Assembly: GCA_964242115.1 (NCBI GenBank) | Contig: CAXSZX010000015.1 | Coordinates: 1 to 64,000, forward strand | DNA: 64,000 bases | Direction: 5' to 3' | Source of the DNA: BOG-908 sp964242115 | GTDB taxonomy: Bacteria; Pseudomonadota; Alphaproteobacteria; Acetobacterales; Acetobacteraceae | Shown: piece after piece, positions 48,962-56,622 of the stretch | Numbering within the stretch: position 1 is the stretch's first letter | Layout: each line of letters starts with the position of its first letter | The notes under the pieces: model-generated | The model's input: the letters and a program-made list of their open reading frames with translations, nothing else | What the model was told of the DNA's origin: nothing | Database searches by the model: none | Made by a program: the position numbers and the translations under genes

Positions 48962-49100
48962 GCTTGTGCGGGGTCCGGAATGGCTGGTTCACGCCACCTT
49001 CGGAGCGCGCAAGCGAAGCTGCGGCCGGCGGGCTGGGTGGACAGGCGATGGATGGGCGTGCGGATGATATAGGCGGGGCAGGGCAGGAGGGGAAGAAAGC

Positions 49101-49421
49101 GTGCTGGTATTGTGCTTCGCGGCGTTGAGCGTGACGGTGCTGCTGGGCGGCCTGCTCGCCGGCGGCCGGGCACGGCGCCTGGCCATCGTGCACGGGGCGC
49201 TGGGCGCGCTGGGCACGGTGGCGCTGGGCCTGGCGCTGCGCCGGTCGACGCTGAGCGGCCCGTTCGCTTGGGATGCCTTGGCGCTTGCCGTGGCGGCCCT
49301 GGCCGGTGGGCTCGCCATTTGGACTTTCTGGCGGAGAGGGAGACGGCCGGGCCTGGTGGTGTTCCTGCACGCCAGCGCCGGGGGCTTGGCCTACCTGCTG
49401 GTGGCGGGGTTTGTTTTCTGA
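49101..49421 (+). CDS. Small integral membrane protein
   Basis: The 106-residue protein starts with GTG preceded by GAGGGG and has about four hydrophobic segments: LVLCFAALSVTVLLGGLLAG, LAIVHGALGALGTVALGLAL, WDALALAVAALAGGLAIWTF and LVVFLHASAGGLAYLLVAGF. Short basic loops (RGRRP) fit the positive-inside rule. I recognise no family. It is divergent from the DEAD-box gene and ends just before repeat copy 27. Confidence 0.7.
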   Translation: MLVLCFAALSVTVLLGGLLAGGRARRLAIVHGALGALGTVALGLALRRSTLSGPFAWDALALAVAALAGGLAIWTFWRRGRRPGLVVFLHASAGGLAYLLVAGFVF

Positions 49422-49430
49422 AAACAAGGT

Positions 49431-49578
49431 AAGACAAGCGGTTCTTTTTTGAAAAAAAGAACCAAAAACTTTTGCTCTCTGTCGGTGCGCCGAGTTGAAG
49501 CGTGGTGTTTCAGCTTCCTGCGACAGCCGCGATGTAAGCTTTTTGCTTCTTTTTTCGAGAAAGAAGGCCTTGCTTCTC
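49431..49578 (-). repeat. Intergenic palindromic element, copy 27 (complete, Y-X)
   Basis: The Y arm is on the left and the X arm on the right. The third-type core has GGTGCGCCGAGTTGAAGCG and GTGTTTCAGC and ends with TGCGACAGCC. Confidence 0.88.
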
Positions 49579-49608
49579 TTGCTCCCGACGCGCCGCTAAA
49601 CGATCCCG

Positions 49609-50085
49609 ATGCAACCCTTCACGCTAGAGACCGCCGCCCACCTGGTGCAGGTGGCGCTCACCCCCGTCTTCCTGCTTTCCGGCATCGCCGCATTGCTCAA
49701 CGTCTTCGCCACCCGCCTCGCCCGGGTAGCCGACCGGCTAGACGAATTGTCTGGCAACATCGCCGCCTCAGGCTGCACGCCCGAGCAGCATGCCGACGTG
49801 GCCCGGCTGCACCGGCGTTCCATCGTTCTGGACGTGGCCGTGGTGCTGAGCACGGCTGGCGCCGCGGCCACCTGCATGGCGATCATGACGCTGTTCCTGT
49901 TCGCAGTCAGCAACAAGTCCATCGCCACCGTCCTGCTGTTTTTCTTCGGGCTGGCGATCGTGTGCACGCTGGGCTCGGTAGCGGCGTTCGGGGTGGAGAT
50001 GATGATGAGCAGCAGCGCGCTGCGCGAGCGCATGCGGTTCCACGTGCCGCGGCTGGGTTGGCATCGGAGCGGGAACTCGTCTTAG
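49609..50085 (+). CDS. DUF2721 family membrane protein
   Basis: The 158-residue protein has three hydrophobic segments: VALTPVFLLSGIAALLNVFA, IVLDVAVVLSTAGAAATCMA (about 72-92) and SIATVLLFFFGLAIVCTLGS. The connecting NVFATRLARVADRLDELSG motif after the first helix is diagnostic of DUF2721. Function is unknown. The ATG at 49609 directly precedes the conserved start. Confidence 0.85.
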   Translation: MQPFTLETAAHLVQVALTPVFLLSGIAALLNVFATRLARVADRLDELSGNIAASGCTPEQHADVARLHRRSIVLDVAVVLSTAGAAATCMAIMTLFLFAVSNKSIATVLLFFFGLAIVCTLGSVAAFGVEMMMSSSALRERMRFHVPRLGWHRSGNSS

Positions 50086-50131
50086 TTCCAGCGGCCCTGG
50101 ATGTCGACCCTTCGACGTCCGGCAAGGACAG

Positions 50132-50257
50132 CGACGCCTTCTTTACTGGAGAAAAGAAGCAAAAGACTTTCGGTTCTGCTGTCGCGGAGTTTCCTTCAGC
50201 GCCTGCCCAAGGCAACAATGTTTTTCTGGTTTTTCTTCAGACAGAACCGCTTGCTTC
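50132..50257 (+). repeat. Intergenic palindromic element, copy 28 (X-Y, partly decayed)
   Basis: The X arm has a degraded loop (TTCTTTACTGGAG). The core reads GCTGTCGCGGAGTTTCC, and the Y arm is CTGGTTTTTCTTCAGACAG. Confidence 0.82.
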
Positions 50258-50305
50258 GCCTGTCACCGGTTGAAACCTCGGGCGGTTGGTATCCGTGCAG
50301 AGACG

Positions 50306-51117
50306 TCATCTTGCTGCATAGACCGGCCAGTGAACGGCATGCCTGGACAGGTTGACGGACGGCTGCTCGACAACCCGGCACAGCACGGACGCGACCGCGA
50401 AACACAGCGGAACGGCGACAATAAGTCCAGGCAGCCCGAACCTCACGAAGCAGACGTGCAAAACGATCTCATGATTCAGGTAGAGGCTAAAGGATATCTT
50501 TCCGAGCCACAGCATCAATGCGGGGCAAGAGAGCTCGACGCCGACTCGAAACGCGAAGCGGCAACGCCTCCGGTAAAGAAGATCAGGCTGAACGCAAGCG
50601 CGTCCAGGAACACGAGTGCGAACGCCAGCAACACGGTCAGCAGGCTCAGGATGCGGCTCTGTCTCGATATCCAGAAGAGGATCGGGAAAAACGGCGTCAT
50701 CCGGACTTCGTAGTACAGCGACCAGGCAGCCGGATCTACCTCCAACGCCGTCCGCGCTGGCGGAAGCGGAAACCACATTATGACCGCGACCGATGGCAGC
50801 CGGTGCGCGAGGACTGCATACCCGACGACCATGCAGACGGCATAGAGCGGCCAAAGTCGTATCACTCGGCGAATGACAAAGGCGACCGGGCGGCCGTCAT
50901 AGCCGCGTGCGAGCACGAACCCCGACATCGCGATGAACGCCATCACACAGAAGGTCTCGGCCAGGCCTAGAGAACCGTTTCCCTGCTCCAGCAACGTGTG
51001 GTGGACCAGAACGATGACCGCCAGCACGCCTCGCACCGCATCGAGCACTGCGATCCTTGGAGGCGGCGCGACGCCGGATCGGCGAATGTGGGCGTCCATC
51101 AGTGTCGAAGAATCCAC
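50306..51117 (-). pseudogene. Acyltransferase family 3 (membrane), frameshifted
   Basis: Two overlapping minus-strand frames together encode one acyltransferase-3-type membrane protein. The first (51117 to 50515) starts with the signature RIAVLDAVRGVLAVIVLVHH and FIAMSGFVLARGYDGRPVAF, and runs to FFTGGVAASRFESASSSLAPH and a stop. The continuation lies in another frame (LMLWLGKISFSLYLNHEIVL, RVVEQPSVNLSRHA) ending at 50306. The shift lies at about 50530-50560. The joined product of about 275 residues is short for this family (330-400), so it may also carry internal deletions. The start is GTG at 51117 or ATG at 51099. Such enzymes O-acetylate surface sugars. Confidence 0.75.
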
Positions 51118-51213
51118 GTGCTTACCCGACCTCGCCGCTCGGGAAGACCTGCCGACCGCTCCGGCGCGTGTCCCGACAAGCAGCCCAGTCCATGCGAAGA
51201 ACAGAGGCCGCCA

Positions 51214-51615
51214 TCATCCTTGTGGTGGCAGAAAGCTTCCGACCAGCAGCAACGCCGCGCAACTGGCCAGAGCGGCGAAAGTGACGACCATGCCGATGGC
51301 ACGAAACCGAATCACCTCGTTCGTCCGCGACATGCCCCAGGCATGGACCGTGCGGCCGGCAAGCAACGCCGCTCCGTTCACGTGCACCACCCATGGCGTG
51401 TAGCCGGACAGTTCCACTAGCAGAGGCAGCACCAGCCCGATCGGGACGTACTCGGCGCAGTTGGCGTGCACGCGGATGGCGCGCTCCAGCGCCGGGTCGC
51501 CGCCGGTCCCCACCGCCACGCGCGCTAGGCCGCGCAGGCGGATCACCCGCATCGACAGACCCACGAAGAGAATGGCGAGGAGCGCTGCGTAGAATGCGGT
51601 AACGGGCGTGTGCAT
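51214..51615 (-). CDS. MAPEG family membrane protein
   Basis: The 133-residue protein has four hydrophobic helices and the MAPEG pattern: FYAALLAILFVGLSMRVIRL, ALERAIRVHANCAEYVPIGL (Arg/His/Asn/Glu that bind glutathione in eukaryotic members), then TPWVVHVNGAALLAGRTVHA and IGMVVTFAALASCAALLLVG. Bacterial members are related to microsomal glutathione transferases and leukotriene synthase; actual substrates are rarely known. It stands alone after the broken acyltransferase. Confidence 0.88.
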   Translation of the reverse strand: MHTPVTAFYAALLAILFVGLSMRVIRLRGLARVAVGTGGDPALERAIRVHANCAEYVPIGLVLPLLVELSGYTPWVVHVNGAALLAGRTVHAWGMSRTNEVIRFRAIGMVVTFAALASCAALLLVGSFLPPQG

Positions 51616-51670
51616 GCACTAGTTATGGCATAGGAACGGCTTGAGCTGCCAGGGGAGCTGACCGAGAAGA

Positions 51671-51800
51671 AAAGCAAGCAGTCCTTTTTTGAAAAAAGGA
51701 CCAAAAACCTTTGTTTCCTTAAGCGCGCGCTGAAGAACCTTTGCGACAGCAGGACTTAAGGTTTTTTGCTTCTTTTCTGCAGAAAAGAAGGCCTTGCTCC
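51671..51800 (-). repeat. Intergenic palindromic element, copy 29 (complete, Y'-X)
   Basis: The left arm has GTCC/GGAC stem ends instead of GTTC/GAAC, a compensated pair of changes. The second-type core ends with TTTGCGACAGC, and an X-like arm with TTTTCTGCAGAAAAG follows. Confidence 0.87.
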
Positions 51801-51831
51801 CTCGCCGGACCGCCACGGGTCGCCGGCATAT

Positions 51832-52191
51832 TCAAAACGGCACGTCCTGCCCTGCTTGCAGCTGCAGGTGTCCCTCTATGATCCGAATGTTACGAATGTT
51901 CGCCTTCAACGCCACGTCGAACAGGTTGCCGAGCACCGGCACGGAGCCGCCCACCACCTCCACGGCCACGTTGCCCGCCATACGGGCGAGCTTGTGTCGC
52001 GGCAGCCCAAGCGCATGCGCCTGCTGGATGATGTAGAGCGACAGCAGGCCAAGCACCGCGTCGCCGGCTCCGGGTGCCAGGCCGATGATGCTGTTCAGCC
52101 CGAAGCGGAACCGCGTGCCCGGCAGGCGAAAGGCACTGTCGATCAGCCAGGCCAGACGCCTGATGCGGGCAAGCCGTGCGGTCGGGGACAT
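51832..52191 (-). CDS. DUF4112 domain protein
   Basis: The 119-residue protein shows LAWLIDSAFRLPGTRFRFGL, the conserved NSIIGLAPGAGDAVLGLLSL and GNVAVEVVGGSVPVLGNLFD, DVALKANIRNIRII, which together define DUF4112. It has one or two membrane-associated segments. Function is unknown. The ATG at 52191 is the natural start. Confidence 0.88.
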   Translation of the reverse strand: MSPTARLARIRRLAWLIDSAFRLPGTRFRFGLNSIIGLAPGAGDAVLGLLSLYIIQQAHALGLPRHKLARMAGNVAVEVVGGSVPVLGNLFDVALKANIRNIRIIEGHLQLQAGQDVPF

Positions 52192-52251
52192 CAGGAAACC
52201 AACCCTCGTCGTCGCCGAGCGGGCGCCGCCGAAAAGTCACTCCCGGCAACC

Positions 52252-52310
52252 CAGCCAGGGAACAAAGGTTTGTTGTTTCTCTTTTCCCAAAAAGAGCTGC
52301 TTGCTTGCCC
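52252..52310 (+). repeat. Intergenic palindromic element, copy 30 (right arm fragment)
   Basis: CAGGGAACAAAGGTTTGTTG is followed by TTTCTCTTTTCCCAAAAAGAG and GCTTGCTTGC. Only one arm, with mismatches, can be recognised. Confidence 0.6.
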
Positions 52311-52335
52311 CTCATTCATTACGCCGACCGCCTCC

Positions 52336-53532
52336 TTACGACACCTTGGCCGGCACCGACGCATCGCTCACCGCCCGCGGCAGCAGCAGCTCGACCCGCG
52401 TGCCCGCGCCGGGCGAGGTCTGCAGCCGCACCGCCCCGCCGGACTGGTTGACGAAGCCGTAGAGTTGCGAGAGCCCAAGCCCGGTGCCGCTGCCCTGCGG
52501 CTTGGTGGTGAAGAACGGTTCGAAGGCGCGGGTGCGCACCGCAGCGGACATGCCGCTGCCGTCGTCCGTGACCGCGATGCAGACGTAGTCGCCGGGCGCC
52601 GGCGGCTCGGCCGCATCGTAGAGCAGGTCGCTCGTGGCCAGCGCAGCCCCGCTCAGGGTCACGTCGCCGACCTCGATGCGCACCACGCCCGCGCCGGAGA
52701 TCGCGTCGCGGGCGTTGATGACCAGGTTGAGCAGGGCGGTCTTCACCTGGTGCGGGTCGGCCAGCGCGCGCCACTGCGCCCCTTCGGCCATGACGTCCAG
52801 CCGGATATGCTCGCCGACGGTTCGCGTCAGCAGGTCGTGCATGCAAGCGATCACCTCGGCCGGGCTGAACGGCTCGGGCCGCAGCAACTGCCGGCTAGAG
52901 AAGGAAAGCAGCTGGCTCACCAGGCGGGCTGCACGGCGCGCTCCGTCCAGCGCGTTGCCGGCCAGCCGGTTGGCGCGGTCGTCGGACAGCGCGCGCTGCT
53001 GCAGCAACTCCAGCGACCCCATGATGGTGGTCAGCAAATTGTTGAAGTCGTGTGCAATGCCGCCGGTCAACTGGCCCACCGCCTCCATCTTGCGGGAGTG
53101 GTGCAGGCGCTCCTCGCTGGCGCGCAGCGCAGCCTCGGTCTCCTTGCGACCGGTCACGTCGGTGACGGCGGAGAGCACCCGCAGCAATCGCCCGTCAGGA
53201 TCGCGCTCCACCTCGAGCACCATCTCGACGTCGAGGATGCGACCGTCACGGCAGCGCATGCGGCGCTCGCCGGTCAGCAGCAGGTTGCCGGCACGCAGCG
53301 CCTCGAAGTGGTCGCGTGCCGGCTCGGCACTCTCGGGCGTGTAGAACTCGAAAATGGGGCGGCCGAGCACTTCGGCTCGCTCGTAGCCCACCAGTTCGAG
53401 CCACCGGTCGCTGACGTCGATCAACATGCCGAGGTGGTCCACGGCGTGCACCGAGGCGGGCGTGCGCTGGTAAATCAGCCGCCCGTGCTCCTCGCTCTCC
53501 TGCGGCTGGCCGGCCATCTCTCGGCTCGCCAT
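52336..53532 (-). CDS. PAS-domain sensor histidine kinase
   Basis: The kinase has 398 residues from ATG at 53532. A PAS domain comes first (RTPASVHAVDHLGMLIDVSD, VGYERAEVLGRPIFEFYTPE, RMRCRDGRILDVEMVLEVER). It is followed by a HisKA H-box (GGIAHDFNNLLTTIMGSLEL, His to be phosphorylated) and a HATPase domain with N-box NLVINARDAI, G1 DDGSGM, and GSGTGLGLSQLYGF. There are no membrane segments and no receiver domain, so it is a cytosolic sensor. No response regulator is adjacent. A TTG at 53562 would add ten residues that contain part of a 15-bp duplication encoding SREMA twice. It is divergent from the rhodanese gene. Confidence 0.88.
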   Translation of the reverse strand: MASREMAGQPQESEEHGRLIYQRTPASVHAVDHLGMLIDVSDRWLELVGYERAEVLGRPIFEFYTPESAEPARDHFEALRAGNLLLTGERRMRCRDGRILDVEMVLEVERDPDGRLLRVLSAVTDVTGRKETEAALRASEERLHHSRKMEAVGQLTGGIAHDFNNLLTTIMGSLELLQQRALSDDRANRLAGNALDGARRAARLVSQLLSFSSRQLLRPEPFSPAEVIACMHDLLTRTVGEHIRLDVMAEGAQWRALADPHQVKTALLNLVINARDAISGAGVVRIEVGDVTLSGAALATSDLLYDAAEPPAPGDYVCIAVTDDGSGMSAAVRTRAFEPFFTTKPQGSGTGLGLSQLYGFVNQSGGAVRLQTSPGAGTRVELLLPRAVSDASVPAKVS

Positions 53533-53659
53533 CTCTCGGCTCAAGGTGACCTCGCGCTCCAACTGTGGGTGTGCTGGGACCGCAGCGCGTGCGGTCTGGG
53601 CAGAACGGCCAGAGTGCGACGGCGGTTGCCACGTGGAGCACCGCGGTGAGGCCCGGGCA

Positions 53660-53806
53660 GAAGCAAGAGGTCTGCTTTATCGAAAAAAAGAAGCAAATTT
53701 TTGCGAGCGCTGTCGCGGAGGGCTGAAACAACACGTCTGGACCCGGCATACCCACCGGAGACCAAAGTTTTTTGGTTCTTATTTGAGAAAGAACTGCTTG
53801 CTTGCT
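53660..53806 (+). repeat. Intergenic palindromic element, copy 31 (X-Y)
   Basis: The X arm has an altered loop (CTTTATCGAAAAAAAG); the core is GCTGTCGCGGAGGGCTGAAACA...CGTCTGGACC, and the Y arm reads GGTTCTTATTTGAGAAAGAAC. It is placed between the divergent kinase and rhodanese starts. Confidence 0.83.
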
Positions 53807-53856
53807 CCTCAGCGGGCAGCTTCCGGCCGTAATCAACGAAAAGCGAGTCTCCAAGC

Positions 53857-54270
53857 ATGGTAGATGACGTATCGCCAAAGCGCGCCTGGGAAGCGCTCCT
53901 CGCCGACTCAGAGGCGCACCTGATAGACGTGCGCACGCCGGCGGAGTGGCAGCACGTCGGCGTGCCGGACCTGACGCAGACGGGCAAACAGCCCGTGCTG
54001 GTCTCCTGGCAGTTCCCCACCGGCATGATCAACCCGGCCTTCCTGGACGAGCTGCGCCAGGCCGGGCTGGCGCCTGGCCAGACGCTGTATTTCATCTGCC
54101 GCAGCGGCGTGCGCAGCCTGGCCGCGGCAGAGTGGGCCGAGGCGGCGGGTTACAACGCGTGTTTCAACGTGGCGGGCGGGTTTGAGGGGCGTCCGGACCA
54201 GCGCGGGGTGCGCGGCGTAGTCGATGGCTGGCAAGCAGACGGCTTGCCTTGGCGTACCAAGTCAGCGTGA
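53857..54270 (+). CDS. Rhodanese-like sulfurtransferase
   Basis: The 137-residue single-domain rhodanese begins SPKRAWEALLADSEAHLIDV with RTPAEWQHVG, and has the active-site loop FICRSGVRSLAAAEWAE, whose Cys carries the persulfide. GFEGRPDQRGVRGVVDGWQA resembles the C-terminal part seen in PspE/YgaP-like and SoxAX-linked rhodaneses. It is cytoplasmic. Role may lie in sulfur transfer or detoxification; no partner is adjacent. Confidence 0.9.
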   Translation: MVDDVSPKRAWEALLADSEAHLIDVRTPAEWQHVGVPDLTQTGKQPVLVSWQFPTGMINPAFLDELRQAGLAPGQTLYFICRSGVRSLAAAEWAEAAGYNACFNVAGGFEGRPDQRGVRGVVDGWQADGLPWRTKSA

Positions 54271-54461
54271 GTAGTCTTTCGAACCGAGTATACGGCGCAT
54301 GTTCGCGATAGACCAAAGTGTTCCGGCTTTAAGAAGAGTCTCGGCTTGCGCTACAGCGAGAGCCGCAGCGAGCATTTCATCTCGCCATGCGATACACGCC
54401 GCATCAGCCAAGCGGTTTCCGGCGGTTCACACATCTGGGCGGGATTGGATCGGCTGATTTG

Positions 54462-54593
54462 TTACCTGCCGCCGCAACCCTTTGCTGCCGCCTCGACCTC
54501 TGCCCAATATGCCCGATGCCGGTTCCAATCGAGATAAGATTGGCTTGATGTGCCAGTCTCAGCAGATCTCAGTTCTGATAACCCATCCCACAT
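54462..54593 (-). CDS. Possible 43-residue ORF or gene remnant
   Basis: ATG at 54593 opens MWDGLSELRSAETGTSSQSY and ends WAEVEAAAKGCGGR. The same frame continues upstream without a start for eight more codons (LNPRYRSD) to a stop. Composition is protein-like, codon use AT-richer than the host. It overlaps the next small frame by 25 bp in another phase, as if a single gene had been frameshifted. Confidence 0.25.
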   Translation of the reverse strand: MWDGLSELRSAETGTSSQSYLDWNRHRAYWAEVEAAAKGCGGR

Positions 54594-54733
54594 GTCTGAC
54601 CGGTATCGGGGATTGAGTTAGATCGTTGTTTGATCGACACATCGAGGCAATTTTCTCCAAGCGCAGCATACTTTTCCTCACCCGGTTTACCGGGTTGAGC
54701 CGTGCCATCCCAGGCATCCACGACAGCTTTCAT
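54569..54733 (-). CDS. Possible 54-residue ORF or gene remnant
   Basis: ATG at 54733, inside repeat copy 32, opens MKAVVDAWDGTAQPGKPGEE and ends GQTCGMGYQN. No Shine-Dalgarno sequence is visible and no family is recognised. Third codon positions are not GC-biased, unlike all genes around it. It may be a decayed acquired gene or chance. Confidence 0.25.
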   Translation of the reverse strand: MKAVVDAWDGTAQPGKPGEEKYAALGENCLDVSIKQRSNSIPDTGQTCGMGYQN

Positions 54734-54815
54734 TGGTGCGCCGTGTTGTTCAACCGTCCGCCATAGCCGAGACGGAAGCTTTTGGCTTCCTCTTCTCGAA
54801 AAAGGAGACCTTGCC
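54719..54815 (-). repeat. Intergenic palindromic element, copy 32 (core and X arm, decayed)
   Basis: A third-type core (GGTGCGCCGTGTTGTTCAAC) is followed by GAAGCTTTTGGCTTCC and CTTCTCGAAAAAGGAG. The left Y arm is missing. Confidence 0.68.
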
Positions 54816-54820
54816 GTCTC

Positions 54821-55711
54821 CTACCGCGCGTAATTTACCTTCAGCACCACCATCCAGGGATACCGCGTATCCAGCACCCGCCCGTCGGCTTCAGTCAGTA
54901 ACCCGCTCTCACCCACCGGCACGTGCTTCATGGTGACCGCGTCGTCCACGTTGCCGCCGATCACGCTCAGCAGCCCCGGCGTCGCCTGCACCACTATGTC
55001 GCAATGCGCCGGAAACGAAGCGGCGGTCGGCAGGTTGGCAAACCGCAACGTCGCCGCCCGCTCGCGGCCCATGCAGATGATGTCGCCCAGCGCAGGCGGC
55101 GTCGTCTGCGGCGGGTAGGCGCGCAGCACGGTCGTGGAGCCTGACGCCGCCGCGTTGATGTAGGTGCTGTGATTGGGCGAGTAGGGGAAGTCCGGCCCGG
55201 CGCCGGCCACCCGCATCACGTAGGAGATGAACGCCGCCGACCATGCGAACTCGGCGTCCCGCCTGGCATCGAACAGGGTGCCGTCGGCGTCGTGGATGCC
55301 GGTCCAGGCGGCCTCGCGCTCTGCCGGGTCCTGGCTCTCCCACCAGTACTCGCCGACGCGTTGCCACAGGCCGGGCTCGCGTTCCGGCTTCTGCTCGGGC
55401 GGCGGGATCGGCCGGGTGCCGGGCGGGTCGTCGTCCACCGGCTGGCCGAACAGTCGCCACTCCCGCAGCGCGATCGCCACCGCGTCGGCGCGCGAGAACG
55501 GCTCCCAGGCCTGCGTGGCAAAGGGCGGCACGTGCTCGTCGGCCACGATCTGCCCGCGTATCTTCGGCAGTTGCACCACCGGCGTGGGGCCGGGGCCGGT
55601 CGCCTTGGGCCGCGGCGTGGCGCAACCGGTAAGTGCGACCAGGCTTGCCAGCAGTGCTGAGGCAAAGCGGGCGGACGGCTCAGCAACGCGTCTTGCGCGG
55701 CTTCGGGTCAT
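54821..55711 (-). CDS. DUF2272 lipoprotein
   Basis: The 296-residue protein has a basic N-terminus and a signal peptide ending in the lipobox ALTGC (Cys30). A Pro-rich linker leads to a DUF2272 domain: PFATQAWEPFSRADAVAIAL, EREAAWTGIHDADGTLFDAR, EFAWSAAFISYVMRVAGAGP, PYSPNHSTYIN and the end YPWMVVLKVNY. The Ser/His/Cys-like positions (HSTYIN, PAHCDIVV) recall NlpC/CHAP-type cell-wall hydrolases, which is a guess. Its ATG overlaps the 3' end of the upstream solute-binding protein gene by 32 bp, so the two are co-transcribed. Confidence 0.82.
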   Translation of the reverse strand: MTRSRARRVAEPSARFASALLASLVALTGCATPRPKATGPGPTPVVQLPKIRGQIVADEHVPPFATQAWEPFSRADAVAIALREWRLFGQPVDDDPPGTRPIPPPEQKPEREPGLWQRVGEYWWESQDPAEREAAWTGIHDADGTLFDARRDAEFAWSAAFISYVMRVAGAGPDFPYSPNHSTYINAAASGSTTVLRAYPPQTTPPALGDIICMGRERAATLRFANLPTAASFPAHCDIVVQATPGLLSVIGGNVDDAVTMKHVPVGESGLLTEADGRVLDTRYPWMVVLKVNYAR

Positions 55712-56525
55712 AGCCGGACAACCCAGGCACGCCGTAGCCGGGCACCACCAGGTTTTCCAGGTCTTCGTCCTGCGGGTCGCGGCCGAACCACGTCTTGGAC
55801 AGGCGCGCCACCGTGCCGTCGATCTTCAAGCACCTGAGCGCATCCTCCATGTCGTCGCGAAGCTCTGTCTCGGACAGGCGCACCGCCGCACTCTGGTGCG
55901 TGCGCGTTTCCGGCAACGACAACCCTGGGGTGAAGTTCGGGTTGCGCGCCGCAGCGTAGGCCTGCACCGGGCTGCCACTGAGGCTGGCATCCGCCTGGCG
56001 CTCCAGCACCGCCTGGGCTGCCGCCGCAGAGCTGCCGACCGGCAGCACGGTGAAGCCGTAGCGCTGCGCGTTCCGGTCCGCCCACTCGGCATATTGGCCG
56101 TCCTGCCGCACCGCCAGTCGGCGGCCGCGCAACTCTGCGAGCGAGGTGATGTGCTCGTCGCTGCGCACACCGAACTGGTATTCGGACCAGGCGTAGCCTT
56201 CCAGCAGCAGCATGTGGCCGGCGTTCTCCGGCGTCGCCGCGATCGGGCCGGGCAGCACGTCGTAGTCGCCGTGGGCGAGGCCCTTGAACAGCGCCGGCTG
56301 GGACGCGGTGGCGAAGGTGATGTCGCGGTGCATGCGCGCGGCGATCAGGCGGAACAGCTCGACGGCGAAGCCGGACAGGGTGCCGTCGGGCTGGCGGACG
56401 ACGTAGGGGGGAGCGTCTTCTACCACGCCGGCGCGTAGGGCGGGATCGGCGAAAGCAGGGGACACACAAAGCAAGCAAGCAAGCAGCTCTTTTTTGAAAA
56501 AAGGAACCAAAAAACTTTTGATCAC
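55680..56525 (-). CDS. Periplasmic solute-binding protein family 3 (signal peptide from a repeat)
   Basis: The mature protein is a family 3 solute-binding fold: LRAGVVEDAPPYVVRQPDGT, LSGFAVELFRLIAARMHRDI, SLAELRGRRLAVRQDGQYAE, YGFTVLPVGSSAAAAQAVLE and LSKTWFGR near the end. These proteins bind amino acids or similar solutes, or serve as sensors. The N-terminus lies inside repeat copy 33: from GTG at 56525 it reads MIKSFLVPFFKKELLACLL, with cleavage after AFA-DP. The KSFLVPFFKKELLA part is translated from the element arm. A TTG at 56510 or ATG at 56573 are alternatives; none has a good ribosome binding site. No permease genes are adjacent. Confidence 0.83.
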   Translation of the reverse strand: MIKSFLVPFFKKELLACLLCVSPAFADPALRAGVVEDAPPYVVRQPDGTLSGFAVELFRLIAARMHRDITFATASQPALFKGLAHGDYDVLPGPIAATPENAGHMLLLEGYAWSEYQFGVRSDEHITSLAELRGRRLAVRQDGQYAEWADRNAQRYGFTVLPVGSSAAAAQAVLERQADASLSGSPVQAYAAARNPNFTPGLSLPETRTHQSAAVRLSETELRDDMEDALRCLKIDGTVARLSKTWFGRDPQDEDLENLVVPGYGVPGLSGYDPKPRKTRC

Positions 56526-56622
56526 GCTGTCGCGGACAGCTGAAACGAAACGCCTCACCAACGCGCACCTCATCGGAGCAAAAGTTTTTTGGTTCTTTTT
56601 CAAACAAAGAACTGCTTGCTTT
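56468..56622. repeat. Intergenic palindromic element, copy 33 (Y-Y type)
   Basis: Both arms are of the Y type (AGCTCTTTTTTGAAAAAAGG... on the left, GGTTCTTTTTCAAACAAAGAAC on the right), unlike all other complete copies. The core contains CTGTCGCGGACAGCTGAAAC and resembles third-type cores. The left part is translated as the signal peptide of the solute-binding protein. Confidence 0.85.

Larger units (their letters stand above)
54271..54820. other. Low-GC 550-bp gap with possible tiny ORFs
   Basis: The region is distinctly lower in GC than its neighbours. It holds the degenerate repeat copy 32 at its right end. On the minus strand it has three short frames with protein-like composition but no family resemblance (54569-54733, 54462-54593 and one ending at 54262). 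These may be relics of an acquired gene. Confidence 0.45.
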
